DNA from: DATEGZ01 sp035519535
Lineage (GTDB): Bacteria > Acidobacteriota > Vicinamibacteria > Vicinamibacterales > SCN-69-37
DNA length: 64,000 nucleotides
Assembly: GCA_035519535.1 (NCBI GenBank)
Contig: DATIWF010000109.1
Span: forward strand, 1-64,000
Direction: 5' to 3'
The position numbers were made by a program, and so were the translations under genes. Below are positions 16,286 to 25,624 of this stretch, piece after piece (position 1 is the first letter of the stretch; every line of letters begins with the position of its first letter). The notes below the pieces were generated by a model that searched no databases, was not told the origin of the DNA, and was given only the letters and a program-made list of their open reading frames with translations.

Positions 16286-17470
16286 ATGGGCTACAATCGG
16301 CCACTCTTGCGCCGGTTCCCCTGTCACCCTCGTTGCAACGCATTGTCCGTGTGTCTGGCGATGGCCATCCTGTCGGGCCCGGCCGCGGCGCTGGCCGGTC
16401 AGGGCCCGAGCAGCGGGCCCGCGCCCTCGCAACAGCACGACATGGGGCAGCCGGCCGGCGCGGCGCAGGACTATCCGACCCTGCACATCGCCGGATTTGG
16501 CGACGTCGACTATTCCCAGACCAAGCAACCGGAAGGGCCGCGCGGGTTCAGCCTCGGGCAGTTCGTGCTGCACATGACGTCGGAGCTCTCGCCGCGCGTG
16601 ACGTTCTTCGGCGAGCTCAGCTTCACGGCCCGCTCCGACGCCGGGACCGGCACGCCGCCCGCGGCCGGGTTCAACGCCGAGATCGAGCGGATGATCCTGC
16701 GCTTCGACGAGAGCGATCGGCTGAAGATCTCGTTCGGCCGGTATCACACGCCGATCAACTGGTGGAACACCGCGTTCCACCACGGGCAGTGGCTGCAGAC
16801 GACGATCACCCGGCCGGAGATGATCCAGTTCGGCGGGAAGTTCCTGCCGGTGCATTTCGTCGGGGCGCTGGTCGAAGGCGCCGCGCCGGCCGGCGGCTGG
16901 AACGTGAACTATCAGGCGGGCTTCGGCAACGGCCGCGGGCAGGTGATCAGCCGGGCCGGGGACGCGGGCGACAACAACGGCTTTCGCGCGACGCTGCTGA
17001 ACTTCTTCTCCAAGCCCGATCGATTCTTCGGCCTCCAGTTCGGGGGATCGTTCTACTTCGACAAGATCACGCTGCCCGACACGCGTGATTTCGCCGAGCG
17101 GATCGTCGCCGGGCACGTGGTCTGGCAGAAGGAGGATCCCGAGCTCATCGCGGAGGTCGCGGCCGTGCGCCACCAGCAGGTGGACACGGCGCTCGTCACG
17201 TGGAGTCACGCGTACTACATCCAGGCGGCGTACCGGCTGCCGCAGTTCGACCGGCTGTGGAAGCCCTACTACCGGTTCGAGCACATCGGCGTGAACCCCA
17301 TGGATCCGGTCTTCACGACGGTGCCCAACCTGAACGACGGCTCGACGCTCGGCATCCGCTTCGACGCGTCGCAGTTCGTCGCGCTGAAGGGGGAGTTCCG
17401 CACCTGGCGGCGCGCGAGCAGCCAGCCGCGCAACTACGGCGGCTTCTTCCAGGTGTGCTTCACGTTCTGA
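16286..17470 (+). CDS. Outer-membrane porin-like beta-barrel protein
   Basis: A protein of up to 394 residues with a hydrophobic leader (CNALSVCLAMAILSGPAAALAG) and amphipathic beta-strands throughout, ending in FQVCFTF with the terminal Phe required for barrel assembly. Features such as HIAGFGDVDYSQT, RLKISFGRYHTPINWW and PYYRFEHIGVNP match OprP/OprO-like and other specific porins. The substrate is unknown. The next gene, a PstS-like binding protein, overlaps its stop by one base. The start is unsure: TACAAT at 16292-16297 might be a promoter, in which case ATG 16361 would be used. Confidence 0.72.
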   Translation: MGYNRPLLRRFPCHPRCNALSVCLAMAILSGPAAALAGQGPSSGPAPSQQHDMGQPAGAAQDYPTLHIAGFGDVDYSQTKQPEGPRGFSLGQFVLHMTSELSPRVTFFGELSFTARSDAGTGTPPAAGFNAEIERMILRFDESDRLKISFGRYHTPINWWNTAFHHGQWLQTTITRPEMIQFGGKFLPVHFVGALVEGAAPAGGWNVNYQAGFGNGRGQVISRAGDAGDNNGFRATLLNFFSKPDRFFGLQFGGSFYFDKITLPDTRDFAERIVAGHVVWQKEDPELIAEVAAVRHQQVDTALVTWSHAYYIQAAYRLPQFDRLWKPYYRFEHIGVNPMDPVFTTVPNLNDGSTLGIRFDASQFVALKGEFRTWRRASSQPRNYGGFFQVCFTF

Positions 17471-17976
17471 TGATGGGACCGGTCCTCCGTCGTGCCGTGG
17501 TGCGATGGCTCATCGCCGGAGCGGGCGCCTGTCTGCTCCTCGCCCGCGCCGGCGGCCCCGCGCGCGCGCAGGCCGCGCCGGACGTTGCCGTCGTCGTGCA
17601 CCCCGACGTGCCGGTGGACAACCTGACGTTTGCGGAGCTCCGTCGCGTGCTGCTCGGCGACCGCGAGTTCTGGTCCTCGGGCGTGCGCGTGACGCTGCTC
17701 ATCCGCGCGCCGGTCGCGCGCGAGCGCGACGTCGTCGTGAAGGGCGTGTGTGAAATGACCGAGGCCCAGTTCCGCCAGCACTGGATCGCGAAGGTCTTCC
17801 GCAACGAGACGCCCACCGGCCCGAAGATCGTGTACTCGAACGAGATGGCGATCGATCAGGTCATGCGCACGCCCGGGGCGATCACCTTCATCGAGGCGAC
17901 GAACGTCACCAAGGGCATGAAAGTGCTCAAGATCGACGGACTGGTACCCGGACAGGCAGGCTACAAGGTCAAATAG
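17470..17976 (+). CDS. PstS-like periplasmic substrate-binding protein
   Basis: A 168-residue exported protein with signal peptide (RWLIAGAGACLLLARAGG) and a short periplasmic-binding-protein domain. The run VVHPDVPVDNLTFAELRRVL then LGDREFWSSG resembles the start of phosphate-binding PstS-like proteins, and TPGAITFIEA matches the 'pGaIGY' segment. It is much smaller than a full PstS (about 300 residues), so it belongs to the single-lobe 'PBP-like' group often found beside porins. ATGATG at 17470 overlaps the porin stop, so both are co-translated. Ligand unknown. Confidence 0.7.
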   Translation: MMGPVLRRAVVRWLIAGAGACLLLARAGGPARAQAAPDVAVVVHPDVPVDNLTFAELRRVLLGDREFWSSGVRVTLLIRAPVARERDVVVKGVCEMTEAQFRQHWIAKVFRNETPTGPKIVYSNEMAIDQVMRTPGAITFIEATNVTKGMKVLKIDGLVPGQAGYKVK

Positions 17977-17979
17977 GGC

Positions 17980-18028
17980 ATTGAGGATTGTGGGATCGTA
18001 TCATTGACGCGATCGCGAAATCCTCAAT
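17980..18028. terminator. Bidirectional hairpin between convergent genes
   Basis: ATTGAGGATT (17980-17989) pairs with AATCCTCAAT (18019-18028), a 10-bp perfect stem. The right arm covers the stop codon of the minus-strand kinase. It probably ends transcripts from both sides. Confidence 0.5.
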
Positions 18029-20402
18029 TCTTCAGCTTGAGTTGCGTCAGTAACCGATCGAATTGCGGTTCGCCGCGCAGGCCCTCGAACCAGGGTGCCA
18101 CCTTGATTTGCACGATGGAGAAGTCGTGCTCGTCGTACGCCTTCTGCAGCCACTCGAGCGCGCGGGTCTTGTCGCCGAGCGACGCATACACGATCGCGAC
18201 CGACGACGACGGCACGTAGAGACGGGCGGCCTGGGCCTGGAGGTCGCGCAGCACGCCCTCGGCGTCCGCTTTCCGTCCCGCGCGTCCGTACGCGGCGCCG
18301 AGATGGCCGAGCACGACCGGGCTGTTCTCCGACAGCTCGAGGGCCTGCTTGAGCTCGGCGATCGCTTCGTCGTGGCGCGCCAGCTCGCTGAGCGCGACTC
18401 CCAGGCCCCGGTGCGCCGACACGGAGGTCGCGTCGAACTCGATCGTCTTGCGGAACTGGGCCACGGCGTCCGTGACCTGCCCCGCGTCGAGCAGATACCA
18501 GCCGAGATCGGCGTTGACGATCGGCGACAGCGGGTCGAGCTCCTGCGCGCGCTTGACCTCCGCAATCGCATCCGGCACGCGTCCGAGCGTCGCCAGGTAC
18601 ATCGCGTACTGATTGTGGGCGAGCGCCGACGAGCCGTTGAGCGCGATGCCCTGCTTGAACTCCTGCTCGGCCGCGGGCCAGTCCCAATCGAGCCAGAGCT
18701 TGATGTGGCCCAGCGCGACGTGCGCCTCGGCCAGGGCGGGATCGAGCTGGATCGCCTGCACCGCGGCGGCTTTTGCTTCGGTCAGCGCCTCGACGTAGTA
18801 GGACCCGAGCAACAGATACGAGTCGGCGAGCCCGGCGTAGGCGAGCGCGTACTTCGGATCCTTGTCGATCGCGTGCTGGAAGTACTCGATCGCCTTCTTG
18901 TAGCTCGCGATCGTGCCCTGGTTCCAGTGGTACCGGCCCTGCAAGTACAGCTCGTACGCCTCGGCGTCGTCCGTGTAGCGCTTGGTCGCCCGCTTCTTCT
19001 CCTCGCCGGTGATTCGCCGGCCCAGCTTGTCGAGAATCTCGTTGGCGATCTCGTCCTGCACGGTCAGCAGGTCCGCGTGCGGCTGGTTGTACTGCCCGCC
19101 CCACAGCTGCGTGCCGTCGTCGACGTTCATCAATTCCGCCTCGATGACGAGCCGGTCGCCGCGCGACGCCACTCGTCCGGTGACGACGGCCTTGACTTTG
19201 AGGTCCCGGCCGATCTGCTGCGGGTCGAGATCCTTGCCCTTGTAGCGAAAGACGACGCTGCGGGCGCTGACGCGCAGGCCCGGCAGCTGCGCGAGGCCGT
19301 TGATGAGACTTTCCGTGATGCCGTCCGGCAGGTACTCGGCGTCGCCGGAGGCGCCGTTCGACGCGAAGGGGAGGACCGCGACCGAATCGATCGTCCTGGC
19401 GGATCCCGGCCGCCAGAGCGGCCACGTGACGGCCGCGAGCACGACGAGCAGGGTGGCGGCCATCGCTGCCCAGTGCGCCGGGGAGAGGCGCCGCCTGGCG
19501 CGGACGGGCCGGCGGTCTGCGGTGACCTTCGCCGAATCGGTCTCACGCTTGAGGCGCTTCAGATCGGCGCGCAGCTCCGCGGCCGTCTGATAGCGCAGAT
19601 CGCGGTCCTTTTCGAGCGCCTTGAGGATGATGTGCTCGAGCTCGGCGGGCACCTTCGGATTGATCGAGGTCGGGCGCGTCGGCTGGTGATTGAGGATGGC
19701 GTCGAATACGAGCGCGGACGTGCGGGCGGCAAACGGCTCGCGGCCCGTCGCCATCTCGTACAGCACGACGCCGAACGAGAACAGATCGCTGCGGCCGTCG
19801 AGCTCCTCGCCGCGCGCCTGCTCGGGCGACATCGACGACAACGTGCCGAACGTCTGGCCGGACTCGGTGGCCGGCGGACTGGGACGCGCGAGGGCCGTGT
19901 CGGCGAACGGGTCGACGGGCGTGCCGCGGGGCGAGGCCAGTTTCGCCAGGCCGAAGTCCACGATCTTCACCTGGCCGTGGCCCGTCACGAAGATGTTGGC
20001 GGTCTTGATGTCGCGGTGGACGATGCCCGCGCTGTGGGCGGCCTCGAGCGCATCGGCGGCCTGGGACGCCAGGTCGAGTACGGTCTCGGTCGGGAGCGGC
20101 GCGCCGCCGATCCGCTGCCGCAGCGTGACGCCGTCGAGCAGCTCCATGACGAGGAACGGCAGATCGCCGTGCCGCCCGATGTCGTAGAGCGCGCAGATGT
20201 GGGGGTTGTTGAGCGACGAGGCCGCGCGCGCCTCGCGCTGAAACCGCTCGAGCGCCGCCGGCTCGGCCGAGAGCTTCGCCGACAGGAACTTGACCGCGAC
20301 CTGCCGGCCGAGCCGCGTGTCCTCGGCGCGGTAGACGACACCCATGCCGCCCTCGCCGATCTTGTCGAGGATGCGGTAGTGGGTGACGATCTCGCCAATC
20401 AT
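18024..20402 (-). CDS. Membrane Ser/Thr protein kinase with FlgO-like and TPR domains
   Basis: A 792-residue PknB-type kinase. The N-terminal catalytic domain is complete: glycine loop GEGGMGVVY, Lys38 in VAVKFL, HRDIKTAN (Asp131), DFG (Asp149) and SPEQARGEE. A transmembrane helix (about 310-330) separates it from an extracytoplasmic part that begins SVAVLPFASNG (a FlgO/adenylate-cyclase-associated domain, to about 460), followed by TPR repeats to the C-terminus. This layout is common in Acidobacteriota and suggests sensing outside the membrane. The M1 peptidase gene is upstream in the same direction with a 10-nt gap, so the two are likely co-transcribed. Confidence 0.92.
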   Translation of the reverse strand: MIGEIVTHYRILDKIGEGGMGVVYRAEDTRLGRQVAVKFLSAKLSAEPAALERFQREARAASSLNNPHICALYDIGRHGDLPFLVMELLDGVTLRQRIGGAPLPTETVLDLASQAADALEAAHSAGIVHRDIKTANIFVTGHGQVKIVDFGLAKLASPRGTPVDPFADTALARPSPPATESGQTFGTLSSMSPEQARGEELDGRSDLFSFGVVLYEMATGREPFAARTSALVFDAILNHQPTRPTSINPKVPAELEHIILKALEKDRDLRYQTAAELRADLKRLKRETDSAKVTADRRPVRARRRLSPAHWAAMAATLLVVLAAVTWPLWRPGSARTIDSVAVLPFASNGASGDAEYLPDGITESLINGLAQLPGLRVSARSVVFRYKGKDLDPQQIGRDLKVKAVVTGRVASRGDRLVIEAELMNVDDGTQLWGGQYNQPHADLLTVQDEIANEILDKLGRRITGEEKKRATKRYTDDAEAYELYLQGRYHWNQGTIASYKKAIEYFQHAIDKDPKYALAYAGLADSYLLLGSYYVEALTEAKAAAVQAIQLDPALAEAHVALGHIKLWLDWDWPAAEQEFKQGIALNGSSALAHNQYAMYLATLGRVPDAIAEVKRAQELDPLSPIVNADLGWYLLDAGQVTDAVAQFRKTIEFDATSVSAHRGLGVALSELARHDEAIAELKQALELSENSPVVLGHLGAAYGRAGRKADAEGVLRDLQAQAARLYVPSSSVAIVYASLGDKTRALEWLQKAYDEHDFSIVQIKVAPWFEGLRGEPQFDRLLTQLKLKN

Positions 20403-20412
20403 CGTGCGGGCC

Positions 20413-22095
20413 CTACTGCTTCGACACGTTCACGAAGTAGAGATCGGTCGCGACGTCGAACGCGTCCTTCGCGAGCGTGGTCGGCATCGTCTGCCAGGTG
20501 GTCGTCGGTCTGATGATCTGCCAGTGGTTCCGGTCGCCCGCGCGCACGGGCATCGCGAACGTCGGCTCGTCGACCTTCCACCGATAGGACACCGTGTGCT
20601 TCGCGTCGTCGAAGGTCAGCTCGAGCGTCGGGATGGCCGTGTGCCGCAGGTACTGATCGAAGATCGGGGTCAGGTCCTGTCCCGCGCGCTGGTTCATGTA
20701 GGCGACGAGGTCCTCGGTCAGGATGTTCTGGTACTTGAAGTGCTGGAACACATCGTGGATGAGCTGGAACCACTTCGCGTCGTCGTTGATGACGCTGCGG
20801 ATCGTATGCAGCATCAGCGCGCCCTTGAAGTACATGTCCTGCGGCGGCTCGCGATGGATGCCGCGCGGGGTGATGATGGGCGTCCGGTTCTGCACGTGCG
20901 ACTTGTACCCGTTCGTGTACTTCACGTAGTCGTCGTGGCCGAACGTGTACTCGACGTACAGACATTCGAGGTACGTCGTCCAGCCTTCGTGAATCCACAT
21001 GTCGGACACGTCGGCCGCCGAGACGGCGTTGCCGAACCACTCGTGGCCGCTCTCATGGATGATGATGAAGTCGAATTTCGGGCTGATGCCGACGCCGGTC
21101 CAGTCGCCTGGCGGCCGCCCGTAGCCGTTGCGGAATCCGTTGCCGTAGGTCACCGCGCTCTGGTGCTCCATCCCCGTGTACGGCACCTGGACAAGCTTGT
21201 AGCCGTCCTGCTTGAAGGGGTACTCGCCGAAGTAGTGCGTGTACGCCTCGAGCATGCCCTTCGCCTGCGTGAACTGGCTCTTCGCCTTGTCGAGGTCCTC
21301 CGGCAGGGCGTAGAAGTCCATCGACACGTCGCCGAAGGCGTCCGCGAAGTGCTCGTACTTTCCGATGTTGAGCGACACGTCGTAGTTGTTGATCGGATAG
21401 TGCACGAGCCAGTCCCACCGCGTGTATCCGTCGCCGAGATCGGTCTTCTTCTGGAAGCGGCCATTTGAGACATCGACGAGGTCGTTCGGAATGGCGACGC
21501 TGATCTCCATCGTCTCGACTTCGTCGCGCCACTGATCCTTGTTGGGCCACCAGATCGCGGCGCCCTCGCCCTCGCAGGCGGTGAAGATCCACGGCCGGCC
21601 CGCGGCATCGGTGCCGAACGTGAAGCCGCCGAAACGCCCCGTCTGGACCGGCGTGCCCGAGTAGTAGAAGTCGATCGAGTACGTCTGCCCGCTCTTCAGC
21701 GCCTCCGGAAAATCGACGAGGACGGTGTTGCGGTCCCGGTAGTACGCAAGCGTCGTCGTGCCGAGCAGGATCTTGTCGACGTTCAGATTGGCGTAGAGAT
21801 CGAGCTGGATGCGCGTGCCATCCACGAGCATCTTGAAGCGAATCGTGTTCTTGCCGGAGATCGTCTTCTTCTCCGGGTCGATGCGGACGTCCAGGTGGTA
21901 GGACAGGAGGTCGTTGTTCGCCCGGTACGGGCCGTACTCGCCTCGAAGAATGTCGGCGCGATTGGCCGGCGGCGGCAGCGGCGGCGCGGGCGGGGCGGCC
22001 CCGCGCTGCGGCGTCTGGGCGAGCAGGCCGGCCGCCAGGCCGAGCATGACGACCGAAAGAACGACGGGGCTCCGCGTGCGACCGGACCTGTGCAT
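20413..22095 (-). CDS. M1-family zinc aminopeptidase, secreted
   Basis: A 560-residue gluzincin. The zinc motif is complete: HESGHEWFGN with the third ligand Glu 18 residues after the second His (WIHEGWTTYLE). The substrate-binding GAMEN motif appears as GMEHQ, which is unusual and may change the amino-terminal preference. A signal peptide (SPVVLSVVMLGLAAGLLAQ) places it outside the cytoplasm. The N-terminal beta domain (YHLDVRIDPEKKTISGKNTI) is typical of M1 enzymes. It is followed after 10 nt by the kinase gene. The C-terminus is short, lacking the long helical domain of PepN. Confidence 0.9.
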   Translation of the reverse strand: MHRSGRTRSPVVLSVVMLGLAAGLLAQTPQRGAAPPAPPLPPPANRADILRGEYGPYRANNDLLSYHLDVRIDPEKKTISGKNTIRFKMLVDGTRIQLDLYANLNVDKILLGTTTLAYYRDRNTVLVDFPEALKSGQTYSIDFYYSGTPVQTGRFGGFTFGTDAAGRPWIFTACEGEGAAIWWPNKDQWRDEVETMEISVAIPNDLVDVSNGRFQKKTDLGDGYTRWDWLVHYPINNYDVSLNIGKYEHFADAFGDVSMDFYALPEDLDKAKSQFTQAKGMLEAYTHYFGEYPFKQDGYKLVQVPYTGMEHQSAVTYGNGFRNGYGRPPGDWTGVGISPKFDFIIIHESGHEWFGNAVSAADVSDMWIHEGWTTYLECLYVEYTFGHDDYVKYTNGYKSHVQNRTPIITPRGIHREPPQDMYFKGALMLHTIRSVINDDAKWFQLIHDVFQHFKYQNILTEDLVAYMNQRAGQDLTPIFDQYLRHTAIPTLELTFDDAKHTVSYRWKVDEPTFAMPVRAGDRNHWQIIRPTTTWQTMPTTLAKDAFDVATDLYFVNVSKQ

Positions 22096-22133
22096 CGACG
22101 CCCGCAGGGTAGCACACGCAGGGCGAAGGCTCG

Positions 22134-22227
22134 GTGCTCAAGTGCTCAGTGCTTCGTGCTTGGCGCATCCCGCACCGAGCACGCCGCACCGAGCACCAAG
22201 CACCCCGCACCGAGCACGCCGCACTAG
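22134..22227. repeat. Inverted heptad repeat array (GTGCTnn / GCACnnn)
   Basis: Four units starting GTGCT (22134-22162) are followed by eight 7-nt units starting GCAC (22172-22227; GCACCGA three times, GCACGCC twice, GCACCAA, GCACCCC, GCACTAG). The two arms are reverse complements in outline, so the RNA can fold into a long stem. The last unit includes the stop codon of the BNR gene at 22224. Confidence 0.75.
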
Positions 22228-25200
22228 TTCTTCCTGAGCCAGATGTCCTCGAGCACGACGACCGACGTCATGAGCGTCTGACCGCCTGCGGTCAGGCGCA
22301 CCATGTAGGTGCCCGGGTCGACGAGGGCGCCGCCACCGAAGCCGCCGCCTCCACCGAAGCCTCCGCCGCCTCCGCCGCCGATCGCCACGAACGGCACGCC
22401 CGTGCCCGCGCCGCCGCCACGCCCGCCGCCGCCCGGCGTCTGTCCGCCTGCGCCGCCGACGACTGCCGGCTGTGGCTGCGGTGCGGTCGGCGAGATCTGA
22501 GCGGGCGGCTCGGCACCACGTCCGCCGCCACCACCCGCGCCGCGCCCGCCGCCTCCGCCCCCCCGCCCGCTGGCGTTCGCCGACGGATCGCGCCGCATAT
22601 CCCACTGCACGCGGTTCATGCCCGCCCGCGCCTGGACCGCGATCGTGCGAATCACCTGGCCGTTCTCGAGGATCTCGAGCTTCGCGTCAGTCATGTCGCT
22701 CTGTGCCCAGAAGCTGAGCGCCGTGCCGCCCTGCGGGTTCGTGCCGCGAAAGTCGCGTCCCGTCACGCGGCGCATCGCTTCCGTGTCGTTCTTCCATTGG
22801 ATGGCCGGGCGCGGGTCGAACAGCTTCAGCGTGGTGCCAGGCGCCGACGCCATCTGCTCGAGCGGCGTGATGTCGTCGGCGATCCAGATCGACCGCCCGT
22901 GCGTCGCCACGATCAAGTCGCGGTCGCGCGGGTGGATCAGCAAGTCGTCCACTCGCACGCTGGGCAGGCCCGTCATGAACTTCTTCCACTCCTTGCCGCC
23001 GTCCACGGAGGCGAACAGCGCGAATTCCGTGCCGACGAACAGCAGGCTCGGATTCTCGAGGTCCTCCCGCAGCGCGTTGACGTTGCCCTTGGCCGGCAGA
23101 TTGGCGGTGACGCTGGTCCACGATCGCCCGAAGTCCGTCGTCTTGAAGAGATACGGCTTCCAGTCGTCGTTGCGGTGGTTGTCGAGCGCGACGTACGCCG
23201 TGCCCGGATCGAAATGCGACGGCTCGATCCGCGAAATCTGCACGTAGCCTTTCGGCGCCCCGGCGATGTTGTCGTAGACGTTCGTGAAGTGCACGCCGCC
23301 GTCCGTGCTCACCTGCAGGTTCCCGTCGTCGGTGCCGACCCAGATGACGCCTTGGCGCGCCGGCGATTCGCGCACTTGCGTGATGACTGAATTCTCGCCA
23401 TAGCCGTCGTGTTTGGACGCCATCGGCGCGTTGCCGGCGACGCCCATGATCGGAATCGAGAATCGATCGACGTTCTTCGTCAGATCTTTGTCGTTCATCG
23501 TCCACGCGTCGCCGCGGTTCGTCGACTTGAAAACGTACTGCGCCGCGATGTACACGACGGCCGGATTGTGCGGCGAGATCTCGAACGGCGTGTTCCAGTA
23601 GAACCGGAGGGGCTCGAGGTTGGGCGGCGCATTCAGGATGTTGCCCCCACCGCCGCGCCCGCCGCCACCGCCCGCCCCGCCGCCTCCAGCCGCCTGCGCC
23701 GGCGGCGCGACGCCTGGTGCCCCGGTCTCGCCCGCGGCGCCGCGCCCACCGCCGCGTCCGCCGCCGCCCGGGTTCGGTCGAATGCTCTTGCTCGTGCCGT
23801 TGCGGAGATCATGACGCTGCATGTTGCCGTTCTGCGACTCGGCGTACTGAATCGTCCAGTCGGTCGGGTCCTGCCGCGTATAGAAGCCGTCGCCGCCGCC
23901 GATGTTGTACCAATCGGTGTTGACGCCGCCGTAGCCCGACCGCACCGCGCTCGGCCCGCAGAACGCCTGGTTGTCCTGCAGCCCGCCGCACACGTAGTAC
24001 GGCCGGCGCATGTCGGCGGACACCTGGTAGAACTGCCCGAGCGCCATGTCGTTGTGGTAGTCCCAGGAGAAGCCGCCGTCGTTGCTGATGTCGAGGCCGC
24101 CGTCGTGGCCCACCGCGACGATGCGCGGGTCCTTGGGGTTGACCCAGATCGCGTGGTAGTCGCCGTGGCCCGTGCCCTGCAGGCCGCGCCACGTCTTGCC
24201 GCCGTCGAGCGACATCTGCGCCTGCGCCCCGCCCTGGAAGACCTTCTGATCGTTGGTCGGGTCGACGCGGATCTGGCTGTAGTAGATCGGCCGGTTGTTC
24301 ACGTTCGAGAGGAACGTCCAGGTCTTGCCGGCGTCGTCCGATCGCCACACGCCGCTTCGCGTCGGCCCGTTGCGCGACCCGGGATCGCCGCAGCACGGCA
24401 CGCCCGGCTTCTGCGGTCCGCCGTCGTCACCCACGCCGACCTGGATGCCGCCTTCGGCGCCGACTTCCGCGATCATGTAGATGGTGGACGGCTTCGCCCG
24501 GAGAATCGACAGGCCGATGCGGCCGAGGATGCCGTCGGGCGGAGCCGGGAACCCGCCGCCCGCGAGCTTCGTCCAGTTTTCACCGCCGTCGACGGACTTC
24601 CACACGCCGCTGCCGGGCCCGCCGCCGTTCACGCCCCACCAGGTCCGACGGCGTTCGTACGACGCGGCGTAGATGATCTTCGGATTGACGGGATCGATCT
24701 GAACGTCGGTGAAGCCCGTGTCGGCGTCGATGTACTTCACCTTTTTCCACGTCTGGCCGCCGTTGATCGACTTGTAGAGACCGCGGTCCTCGTTCGGGCC
24801 GAACAGATGGCCGACCGCCGCGACGAACACGATGCTGGGGTTCGCCGGATCGACGGCCACGCGTCCAATGGACTGCACCTCATCCAACCCGAGGAACGTC
24901 CACGTCTTGCCGCCATCCTTGGTGCCGTAGATGCCGTTGCCGATCGACGAGCTCTGCCGGTTGTTGGCCTCGCCCATGCCGACGTACACGACGTTCGGGT
25001 CGGAGGGGGCGATCGCGATGTCGCCGATCGATGCATTCGGCATCTCGTCGAACTGCGATTGCCAGTGGATGCCGCCATCGGTGGATTTCCAGAGGCCGCC
25101 GGTCGCGAAGCCGATGTACATGATCATCGGGTCCTTCTCGGCGCCTTCGATGTCGTCGAGCCTGCCCATCATCACGGCGGGACCGATCGATCGGAAGCTG

Positions 25201-25349
25201 AGGCCGCGGAACAACGGATCGTCCGAGGCGTTGACGGGCGGGGGAGGCTGAGTACCGCCGGGACCTTGCGCGAAGAGGGCGCCGCCGATGAGCAGGCAGG
25301 CGACCGCAATCGCGAAGGACCAGCGACGCGAGGCGTGTCGGGTGGTCAT
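22224..25349 (-). CDS. Large secreted BNR/sortilin-like beta-propeller protein (second copy)
   Basis: A 1041-residue exported protein. Signal peptide (WSFAIAVACLLIGGALFAQG) is followed by repeated Asp-box motifs: STDGGIHW, TKDGGKTW, SINGGQTW, SVDGGENW, SDDAGKTW, SLDGGKTW and STNRGDAW, covering about 850 residues. Two very Gly/Arg-rich linkers are present, one near residue 600 and one near the C-terminus, with almost pure glycine stretches. ATG 25349 begins the signal peptide and has AAGGACGGAG upstream. It is related to 5913-9059 and shares its propeller architecture. No catalytic residues are recognised; a ligand-binding or scaffolding role is as likely as hydrolysis. Confidence 0.8.
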   Translation of the reverse strand: MTTRHASRRWSFAIAVACLLIGGALFAQGPGGTQPPPPVNASDDPLFRGLSFRSIGPAVMMGRLDDIEGAEKDPMIMYIGFATGGLWKSTDGGIHWQSQFDEMPNASIGDIAIAPSDPNVVYVGMGEANNRQSSSIGNGIYGTKDGGKTWTFLGLDEVQSIGRVAVDPANPSIVFVAAVGHLFGPNEDRGLYKSINGGQTWKKVKYIDADTGFTDVQIDPVNPKIIYAASYERRRTWWGVNGGGPGSGVWKSVDGGENWTKLAGGGFPAPPDGILGRIGLSILRAKPSTIYMIAEVGAEGGIQVGVGDDGGPQKPGVPCCGDPGSRNGPTRSGVWRSDDAGKTWTFLSNVNNRPIYYSQIRVDPTNDQKVFQGGAQAQMSLDGGKTWRGLQGTGHGDYHAIWVNPKDPRIVAVGHDGGLDISNDGGFSWDYHNDMALGQFYQVSADMRRPYYVCGGLQDNQAFCGPSAVRSGYGGVNTDWYNIGGGDGFYTRQDPTDWTIQYAESQNGNMQRHDLRNGTSKSIRPNPGGGGRGGGRGAAGETGAPGVAPPAQAAGGGGAGGGGGRGGGGNILNAPPNLEPLRFYWNTPFEISPHNPAVVYIAAQYVFKSTNRGDAWTMNDKDLTKNVDRFSIPIMGVAGNAPMASKHDGYGENSVITQVRESPARQGVIWVGTDDGNLQVSTDGGVHFTNVYDNIAGAPKGYVQISRIEPSHFDPGTAYVALDNHRNDDWKPYLFKTTDFGRSWTSVTANLPAKGNVNALREDLENPSLLFVGTEFALFASVDGGKEWKKFMTGLPSVRVDDLLIHPRDRDLIVATHGRSIWIADDITPLEQMASAPGTTLKLFDPRPAIQWKNDTEAMRRVTGRDFRGTNPQGGTALSFWAQSDMTDAKLEILENGQVIRTIAVQARAGMNRVQWDMRRDPSANASGRGGGGGGRGAGGGGGRGAEPPAQISPTAPQPQPAVVGGAGGQTPGGGGRGGGAGTGVPFVAIGGGGGGGFGGGGGFGGGALVDPGTYMVRLTAGGQTLMTSVVVLEDIWLRKN

Positions 25350-25624
25350 CGCTCCGTCCTTTCTGGAGACAGGCATGAGACGGCACCGGACCGAGGTGCC
25401 ATCCGCCAATCTAGCAGAAGTCCGGGAGGCGAGCGTCGAACGGGGCGCTCGTGCAGGATAGTTCAGCCTTGCGCCGGAGCGGGCGCGGCCGCAGCCCAGG
25501 TCCGGCCGGCCAGATGGACGCCCTGTGATAGGCTCATTTGCACCCTGTTTACCATGTGCGGCCGTCCCCACCGCGACGTCTGTAGCTGTCGGCGCCCCGG
25601 CAGCTGATCTGCGAGGAGGAGGCG

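Noticed and set aside
16292..16297. TACAAT as a promoter -10 inside the porin's first codons
   Set aside because: No matching -35 was found; noted only as a reason why the porin start is uncertain.
22134..22227. Considered as a CRISPR array
   Set aside because: Units are 7 nt with no spacers, and no cas genes are present in the window.
22300..22580. Glycine-coding GGC/GGN runs in the second BNR gene considered as a separate repeat element
   Set aside because: They are in frame and encode a Gly/Arg-rich linker also present in the first BNR protein, so they are best explained as part of the protein.
23409..25607. A 732-codon plus-strand frame opposite the second BNR gene
   Set aside because: Composition mirrors the coding strand; no signal peptide, motif or ribosome site.
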